9,865 nucleotides of DNA from assembly GCA_020348185.1 (NCBI GenBank), contig CP070743.1, positions 1,881,846-1,891,710 on the forward strand. The letters are read 5' to 3'. Positions 4,980 through 9,865 of the stretch are shown piece after piece. The position numbers were made by a program, and so were the translations under genes. This DNA comes from Nitrospirota bacterium (GTDB lineage: Bacteria; Nitrospirota; Nitrospiria; Nitrospirales; UBA8639). Numbering within the stretch: position 1 is the stretch's first letter; the number at the start of each line of letters is the position of its first letter. The notes under the pieces were generated by a model. The model was not told the origin of the DNA. It saw only the letters and a list, made by a program, of their open reading frames with translations, and made no database searches.

Positions 4980-6770
4980 ATGCGAACGTTTCGAATTACT
5001 ATGGTGCAGATGAACCCCACGTTGGGAGATTTGGAGGGAAACACTCGATCAATAATCCGCGGGATCAAGGAGGCTCGTCAAGCCAAAAGCGATGCGGTGG
5101 TGTTTCCTGAATTGGCTGTGACGGGATACCCACCCGAAGACCTGCTTCATAAGCCGAGGTTTCTCCGTGATGCAAGTCGGATGATTGAACGCATTCGTAG
5201 AGAAACGAGAAATGTGTTAACGGTGGTCGGCTGTACCGCTGTTGGCCATGGGCGAGCCATCAAGTGTTCCGGCTATACAGCAACAGATCCATACCATCTT
5301 TACAATGCCGCAGCGATCATGGCTGAGGGTCAAATAATAGGAACGTATGCCAAACAATATTTACCTAACTATGGCGTGTTCGACGAACGCCGGTATTTTC
5401 TCCCCGGGCGTGGGATACCTGTCTTTGTGGTGAATGGTATCACGGTGGGGGTCAACATCTGTGAAGACATTTGGTTCCCCGAGGGACCAACGCGTGCTCA
5501 AACACTAGTCGGGAAAGCCAGCGTCATCCTTAATCTTAATGCTTCACCTTATCAGGCTGGAAAAAGCCGGGAACGAGAAAAAATGTTAGCCTCCCGGGCA
5601 CAAGAGAACCGGGTGATCGTGAGCTATACCAACATGGTCGGGGGGCAAGACGAACTCATTTTTGACGGGAACAGTGTTATCGTGAATCAGGATGGTGAAA
5701 TTCTTCTTCGGGGCAAGGCCTTTGAGGAAGACGTGCTCATTGCCGACCTGGACATTGACGCGGTAAGGGAAGGACAAAAAGAGTGGAAGAGGACCCCCCA
5801 AACGTTCAATGGCCCCAAGAGAAACATTCGTCGTGTGATCGTGTCAAAATCCTACCGGCAACAATCTCGGGCTCCCGTTCGGTATAGACAGGCTCCGGTC
5901 CTTGACCCCTTAGAGGAAGTCTATCGAGCATTGGTATTGGGAGTTCGGGATTATGTGAGAAAGAATCGATTCAAAAAAGTCATCATTGGGATCAGTGGAG
6001 GAATCGATTCGGCGTTGACAGCAGTCATCGCACGGGATGCCATTGGCGCGAGCAATGTGATTGGGGTCGTGATGCCGTCGCCATATACCTCACGGGCGAG
6101 TCGCGTTGATGCGGCTGAATTAGGTCGAAACCTGGAATTGGAAATGCACACCGTCCCCATCGGGAGTCTCTTTCAATCCTATCTTCGCCTTCTCGAAAAG
6201 ACATTCAAAGGGAGGCCTCCGGATACGACGGAGGAAAACATTCAGGCACGAATTCGTGGAAACATTCTCATGGCGTTATCCAATAAGTTTGGGTATTTAG
6301 TTCTGACGACCGGAAATAAAAGCGAAATGAGTGTCGGATATGCCACGCTCTACGGGGATATGGCAGGTGGATTTGCCGTTATCAAAGATGTGCCGAAAAG
6401 CCTGGTATTTGAACTCACCAGGTGGCGGAATCAGCAAAAAAGGCCGGATTTTGAGGAAGCCACCATACCTGCCCGCATTCAGGAACGGGCGCCTTCAGCC
6501 GAGTTAAAAGCCGATCAAACCGATCAGGATGTGTTACCCCCCTATTCAATATTAGACCCAATATTAAAAGCGTATATTGAGGATGACTGTTCGCCGGAAG
6601 AAATTGTTGAAATGGGGTTTGAGACAGGAGTGGTCAGGAAAGTGGTTACGATGGTGGATCGAAGTGAATACAAGCGCCGCCAGGCCCCGATTGGGATAAA
6701 AATTACCGCACGGGCATTAGGAAAGGACCGCCGCATGCCCATTACGAACCAGTATCCTCACTCATTCTAG
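4980..6770 (+). CDS. nadE: Glutamine-dependent NAD+ synthetase
   Basis: The enzyme makes NAD+ from deamido-NAD+, ATP and nitrogen taken from glutamine. It has 596 residues from ATG 4980 (an adjacent in-frame TTG at 4977 adds one). The N-terminal nitrilase-fold glutaminase domain (about 1-270) has the full catalytic triad: Glu44 in FPELAVTGYPPEDLL, Lys125 in YAKQYLPNYG, and Cys161 in NICEDIW. The C-terminal synthetase domain has the ATP-pyrophosphatase P-loop SGGIDS (339-344), TTGNKSE (443-449), the YGDMAGGF segment (from 458) and DQDVLPPY (515-522). All key residues are present, so it should use glutamine and channel ammonia. A somewhat long loop (about 89-106) precedes the LYNAAAI strand. 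The gene is preceded by a two-hairpin plus terminator leader that matches ANTAR control, and is followed 49 nt later by glnD. Confidence 0.96.
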   Translation: MRTFRITMVQMNPTLGDLEGNTRSIIRGIKEARQAKSDAVVFPELAVTGYPPEDLLHKPRFLRDASRMIERIRRETRNVLTVVGCTAVGHGRAIKCSGYTATDPYHLYNAAAIMAEGQIIGTYAKQYLPNYGVFDERRYFLPGRGIPVFVVNGITVGVNICEDIWFPEGPTRAQTLVGKASVILNLNASPYQAGKSREREKMLASRAQENRVIVSYTNMVGGQDELIFDGNSVIVNQDGEILLRGKAFEEDVLIADLDIDAVREGQKEWKRTPQTFNGPKRNIRRVIVSKSYRQQSRAPVRYRQAPVLDPLEEVYRALVLGVRDYVRKNRFKKVIIGISGGIDSALTAVIARDAIGASNVIGVVMPSPYTSRASRVDAAELGRNLELEMHTVPIGSLFQSYLRLLEKTFKGRPPDTTEENIQARIRGNILMALSNKFGYLVLTTGNKSEMSVGYATLYGDMAGGFAVIKDVPKSLVFELTRWRNQQKRPDFEEATIPARIQERAPSAELKADQTDQDVLPPYSILDPILKAYIEDDCSPEEIVEMGFETGVVRKVVTMVDRSEYKRRQAPIGIKITARALGKDRRMPITNQYPHSF

Positions 6771-6795
6771 GTGAGCCAGTGGAGCGGGGGAATTC

Positions 6796-6805
6796 GGGAG
6801 GAAAG
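6796..6805 (+). promoter_or_regulatory. Purine-rich ribosome site region before glnD
   Basis: GGGAGGAAAG is the best ribosome-site match in the 49-nt nadE-glnD gap, but its core is 14 or more nt from the ATG at 6820, longer than usual. No promoter or terminator is evident in the gap, which supports co-transcription with nadE. Confidence 0.35.
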
Positions 6806-6819
6806 ACGGTTTTAAGAAT

Positions 6820-9531
6820 ATGAGTCAATTGATCCAAAGCCATGATGATACACGAGCCCAAATGATCCCCGGGTCGGAACAGGATCAAGTGGTGATCCAG
6901 CAACGCCGCGAATGGCTGCACCGTCGACTACTGGATGGGGCGTCAGGGGTTGAGGTGGTGGAAAGCTTTACTGATTTAATTGATGCGGTCTTGATCGGAC
7001 GGTATCGGGCCGTCACACGAGAAGAAGGCCAAAAGGATGCATCGGCCTTGAGACACTGTTGTCTGGTAGCAGTCGGGGGATACGGTCGGAGGGAATTAGC
7101 GCCCTATTCCGATATAGATGTCATGGTCCTCTATCAATCAGGTGGGAGCAAAGTGGTCTCGACCCTCTCCCAAAATGTCTTTCATCATTTATGGAATCTT
7201 GGCTTTCAAGTCGGCCATAGTGTTCGGTCGATTCCTGATTGCCTGACAATCGCCGATGAGGATTTAGCTGTTCGAACATCCTTAATGGAGGCCCGCTTCC
7301 TTGGGGGGGATCCATCCGTATTTCAAGATTTCCGGACCAAGTTCGCCCGTCGGTTTTTAGGCAAGCGGGCGACGATGTTTGTTCAGCAAAAATTGGAAGA
7401 GCGGCGCCGGGACTATGGAAAATTTGGGGAAACCGTCTTTTTGTTGGAACCCAATATCAAAAAGAGTAAAGGCGGTCTTCGGGATCTTCACCTCCTCCAA
7501 TGGGTGGGCATGGCAAAACATCAGGCGATGACCCTACAGGAACTCAGCAACCGTGGTCTTCTGTCGCATCAGGATTATCTCGCCTTGTTAGAAGCCAGGG
7601 AATTTCTCTGGCGGGTGCGATGTCTGATGCATTTCCAGGCTGGTCGAACCCAGGATATTTTATCTTTTGAGGAACAGGTCAGGTTGGCCGCTCAATATCA
7701 ATTCGTTGACCAGCCGCATATACTCGCCGTCGAACAGTTTATGCAGCAGTATTTTCGGCATACCACTGGTATCTATGACCGCTGCATGCGTTTTGTGGAT
7801 CGGACGACCGAAACATCGTTGTGGAGTCGTCTTGGTCAGTGGTGGCCCTCTCCCTTGATCGAAGGATCGTTTCAAATCTCAAAGAATCGCCTGACGGTAC
7901 CGGCCGAGAAACTTGTCAGTGTCTTGGACAACCCCGAGTTGTTGGTTCGATTTTTTCAGGTCGCACAGGAGCGCGGTCTCGCTATCGAGACCCCAACGCT
8001 CGATGAGCTGCATCATCATCTAGAAACCATGCCGTACGAGCTTTTTCACACTCCGGCGGTCAGCAAAATATTTCGACAAATTTTGTCGACACCCCGCGGG
8101 TTGGCTGACACCCTAGAATCGATGCACCGAGCCAGACTCCTGCAAAAACTCATCCCGGCCTTCGCACGCGTCAGGGGCCTCATGCAGTTTAACCAATATC
8201 ATAAATATACCGTGGATGAGCATAGTATTCTCGCGGTGAGAAAGGCAGAGCGTTTACTGGAAGACCAGGGATCCCTCGGGACCATTTATCAGGAAATTCA
8301 GCAAAAAGATCTCCTTCATCTCGCCTTGCTCCTCCATGACTTGGGAAAAGGCCGTCCGGAAGATCACAGTGAAGCCGGGAGAATCATTGCGGGCAAAACG
8401 GCCGGGCGCCTGGGACTCGACACCCAGGAGACCCCCATGCTCGAGTTCTTAGTGTTCAAGCACTTGTTGATGGCCAATATTGCCTTCCGTCGGGATCTTC
8501 ATGACGAGAAAGTCATTCTGAATTTTGCCCGTGAAGTGAAAACGGTCGATGTGCTCAAAAAATTGCTGGTTCTCACCGCCGCCGATATTGCCGCCGTGGG
8601 TCCTGACGTCATGAGCAAATGGAAAGAAACCTTGTTGCTGGAACTGTACCGTCGGACTCTGGCAGAAATTTCAGGAGATCGCGGGGCAATGGAAAGCTTG
8701 GAGGAACGCGATAAACTTGCCCACGCGATTGCGAAAGCGCTGAAGAATGAGAGCGAGATGGACCCCGAAAGAATCAAAACAGAATGGGGAGAATCAACCT
8801 GGGTCATGAACCAGCTTGAGCAATTTCCAACCCGATATGTATCGTATACCGCCCCTGAACGAATTGCAGAACATCTCATTGCGATCCAACGAACGTCCCC
8901 TTCTGAACCCATTGTAAAGGCTCGCTTCGATCCAAATCTCAATATTTCCGAATATACCTTGATCGCCCACGAAGAATGTAAGCCGGGCCTGTTTATGAAT
9001 GTCACGGGGGTATTAGCCGCCTTGGGCTTGGAAGTGCTCGATGCCCAAATCATGACCAGAAAAGATAGGTTTGTGGTGGATACCTTTTTTGTCAGCGATC
9101 CCGATTATCATGGCCAACCGCCTCCAAGGAGAATTGAGAGGGTGACACAAACCATTTTGGATGTGGTGAAAGGAAAGGAAGCGGTTGAGCAGATTGTTGA
9201 GCGTGGTCGGCGTATTACCTTCGGCAAACAATTTCCCACGGGGCGCCAACCCACGGAAGTGCAAATCGACAATGAAATCTCAGATCACTATACCGTGATT
9301 GATGTCTTTGCCCACGATAAGCAGGGTTTGTTATTCGTGATCGCTCGGGCCATCTTTGAACTCGGGCTATCCGTCCATTCGGCTCGTATCGGAACGCGGC
9401 TGGACCAAGTCGTGGATGTCTTTTATGTGACGAATGCCGAGGGTGAAAAGGTTTTGGACCCTGATATGGGTAATGGTATTCAGAATTCGTTACAAACTGC
9501 GGTAGATGGTTTTTTAGATCGAGCAGGTTAA
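6820..9531 (+). CDS. glnD: Bifunctional PII uridylyltransferase / uridylyl-removing enzyme
   Basis: GlnD is the glutamine sensor of bacterial nitrogen control: at low glutamine it adds UMP to PII proteins, at high glutamine it removes it. The 903-residue protein has the standard order. A nucleotidyltransferase domain carries GGYGRREL and SDID (residues 86-100, metal-binding Asp98 and Asp100), followed by EPNIK and GGLRD (210-222) of the PII-uridylyltransferase region. The HD hydrolase domain has His468 and the His506-Asp507 pair (LLLHDLGKG), and two C-terminal ACT domains start near residues 712 and 824, where glutamine would bind. Active-site motifs for both activities are intact. Length is typical for the family. 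It probably shares the nadE transcript and therefore any control exerted by the nadE leader. The start at 6820 is the first in-frame ATG; the first 25 residues are not conserved-looking. Confidence 0.96.
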   Translation: MSQLIQSHDDTRAQMIPGSEQDQVVIQQRREWLHRRLLDGASGVEVVESFTDLIDAVLIGRYRAVTREEGQKDASALRHCCLVAVGGYGRRELAPYSDIDVMVLYQSGGSKVVSTLSQNVFHHLWNLGFQVGHSVRSIPDCLTIADEDLAVRTSLMEARFLGGDPSVFQDFRTKFARRFLGKRATMFVQQKLEERRRDYGKFGETVFLLEPNIKKSKGGLRDLHLLQWVGMAKHQAMTLQELSNRGLLSHQDYLALLEAREFLWRVRCLMHFQAGRTQDILSFEEQVRLAAQYQFVDQPHILAVEQFMQQYFRHTTGIYDRCMRFVDRTTETSLWSRLGQWWPSPLIEGSFQISKNRLTVPAEKLVSVLDNPELLVRFFQVAQERGLAIETPTLDELHHHLETMPYELFHTPAVSKIFRQILSTPRGLADTLESMHRARLLQKLIPAFARVRGLMQFNQYHKYTVDEHSILAVRKAERLLEDQGSLGTIYQEIQQKDLLHLALLLHDLGKGRPEDHSEAGRIIAGKTAGRLGLDTQETPMLEFLVFKHLLMANIAFRRDLHDEKVILNFAREVKTVDVLKKLLVLTAADIAAVGPDVMSKWKETLLLELYRRTLAEISGDRGAMESLEERDKLAHAIAKALKNESEMDPERIKTEWGESTWVMNQLEQFPTRYVSYTAPERIAEHLIAIQRTSPSEPIVKARFDPNLNISEYTLIAHEECKPGLFMNVTGVLAALGLEVLDAQIMTRKDRFVVDTFFVSDPDYHGQPPPRRIERVTQTILDVVKGKEAVEQIVERGRRITFGKQFPTGRQPTEVQIDNEISDHYTVIDVFAHDKQGLLFVIARAIFELGLSVHSARIGTRLDQVVDVFYVTNAEGEKVLDPDMGNGIQNSLQTAVDGFLDRAG

Positions 9532-9558
9532 AGACTCCAATCAGCCTTATCGGCCATG

Positions 9559-9573
9559 GCGGGCGAAGCCCGC
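9559..9573 (+). terminator. GC-rich hairpin between convergent genes, possible terminator
   Basis: GCGGGC (9559-9564) pairs with GCCCGC (9568-9573) around GAA. It lies 27 nt after the glnD stop and on the other strand follows the lipoprotein gene. What follows on the + strand is pyrimidine-rich but not a T-run, so it is at best a weak or bidirectional terminator. The rest of the 9532-9624 gap shows nothing recognisable. Confidence 0.35.
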
Positions 9574-9624
9574 TCCTCATCCTCAATCCTTTTCAATCAG
9601 TGCCTGAGATTCTGTCCTGGAAAC

Positions 9625-9865
9625 TTACTTGGGCGGATCAATAGGCTCCACCTCGGGTGGCTTATCGGCGAGGTACCATCCTTTTTGCCCCATGCACTGG
9701 TCAACAGCGGATTGCGGAATCCCGTAAGCGGGATTAAGGGAGGAGGGAGAAAATCCTCCACCCTGGGAACCGGCAAGCGTACGTTTGCAATCGACCACAT
9801 CACGGTCGAAATCTCCGGGTTGGGCCCCAGGCTTTGCCCAGTATTGTGGAGAACTGCATGCCGTC
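9625..9865 (-). CDS. Small lipoprotein-like protein, 5' end outside the window
   Basis: On the - strand a frame is open from the window edge to a TAA at 9625-9627, giving 79 visible residues. It begins TACSSPQYWAKPGAQ, where TAC resembles the end of a lipobox with Cys as the lipidated residue; the signal peptide would lie beyond the window. Further features are DFDRDVVDCKRTLAG, a glycine/serine/proline-rich middle, and VDQCMGQKGWYLADKPPE at the end. The spacing of the two later cysteines and the closing CM..KGWY is a pattern I associate with small outer-membrane or periplasmic lipoproteins, mostly uncharacterised. No function can be given. The gene converges on glnD with a gap of 93 nt. The alternative 68-residue frame at 9597-9803 on the same strand lacks such features. 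Confidence 0.6.
   Translation of the reverse strand, partial: TACSSPQYWAKPGAQPGDFDRDVVDCKRTLAGSQGGGFSPSSLNPAYGIPQSAVDQCMGQKGWYLADKPPEVEPIDPPK

Noticed and set aside
8499..9053. 184-residue open frame on the - strand.
   Set aside because: It lies fully inside glnD, has no recognisable motif and is explained by codon bias of the opposite strand.
9597..9803. 68-residue - strand frame starting with two Met codons.
   Set aside because: The overlapping frame ending at 9625 shows lipoprotein features; this one reads as a shadow and runs past that stop.

Overview
The window carries a run of housekeeping and regulatory genes on the + strand and the end of one gene on the - strand. Gene content and order (type IV pilus pilP end, an AMIN-domain protein, aroC, aroB, a GAF-GAF-ANTAR regulator, glutamine-dependent nadE, glnD), intermediate base composition and frequent weak or non-ATG start options suggest a Gram-negative chromosome. 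Nitrospirota (Nitrospira-like) is my best guess. That guess rests on general resemblance, not on a marker gene. I see no phage, transposase, tRNA, rRNA or CRISPR array.

Layout. Positions 2-445 hold the C-terminal part of PilP, followed by a small AMIN-domain protein (501-893) where a PilQ secretin would be expected, but no secretin domain follows. aroC (940-2103) and aroB (2152-3306) encode two shikimate-pathway enzymes. aroB overlaps by 14 nt a 433-residue GAF-GAF-ANTAR protein (3293-4594), a predicted RNA-binding antiterminator. A 385-nt non-coding stretch follows. Its first part (4594-4831) is a field of short GTCRAA-type repeats whose second arm is in inverted orientation. Its second part holds a promoter-like sequence (4842-4871), two hairpins with six-base loops (4891-4908 and 4931-4946) and an intrinsic terminator (stem 4941-4969, T-run 4970-4978) that ends at the start codon of nadE (4980-6770). 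glnD (6820-9531) follows nadE after 49 nt, probably in the same transcript. A 5'-truncated lipoprotein gene (9625-9865, - strand) converges on glnD.

The main discovery candidate is the leader at 4877-4980. Both hexaloops (AAGGAA and AAGGGC) have A at position 1 and G at position 4, the known recognition signature of ANTAR-domain antiterminators. The second hairpin shares its 3' arm with the 5' arm of the terminator, so the two structures exclude each other. The gene immediately upstream encodes an ANTAR protein. The window therefore appears to contain a complete cis/trans pair: a GAF-GAF-ANTAR protein that would bind the nadE leader, block termination and switch on nadE-glnD. NadE consumes glutamine and GlnD senses glutamine to modify PII, so this would join NAD synthesis and nitrogen signalling under one RNA switch. 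The RNA architecture is read directly from the sequence; the protein-RNA pairing and the physiological role are inference.
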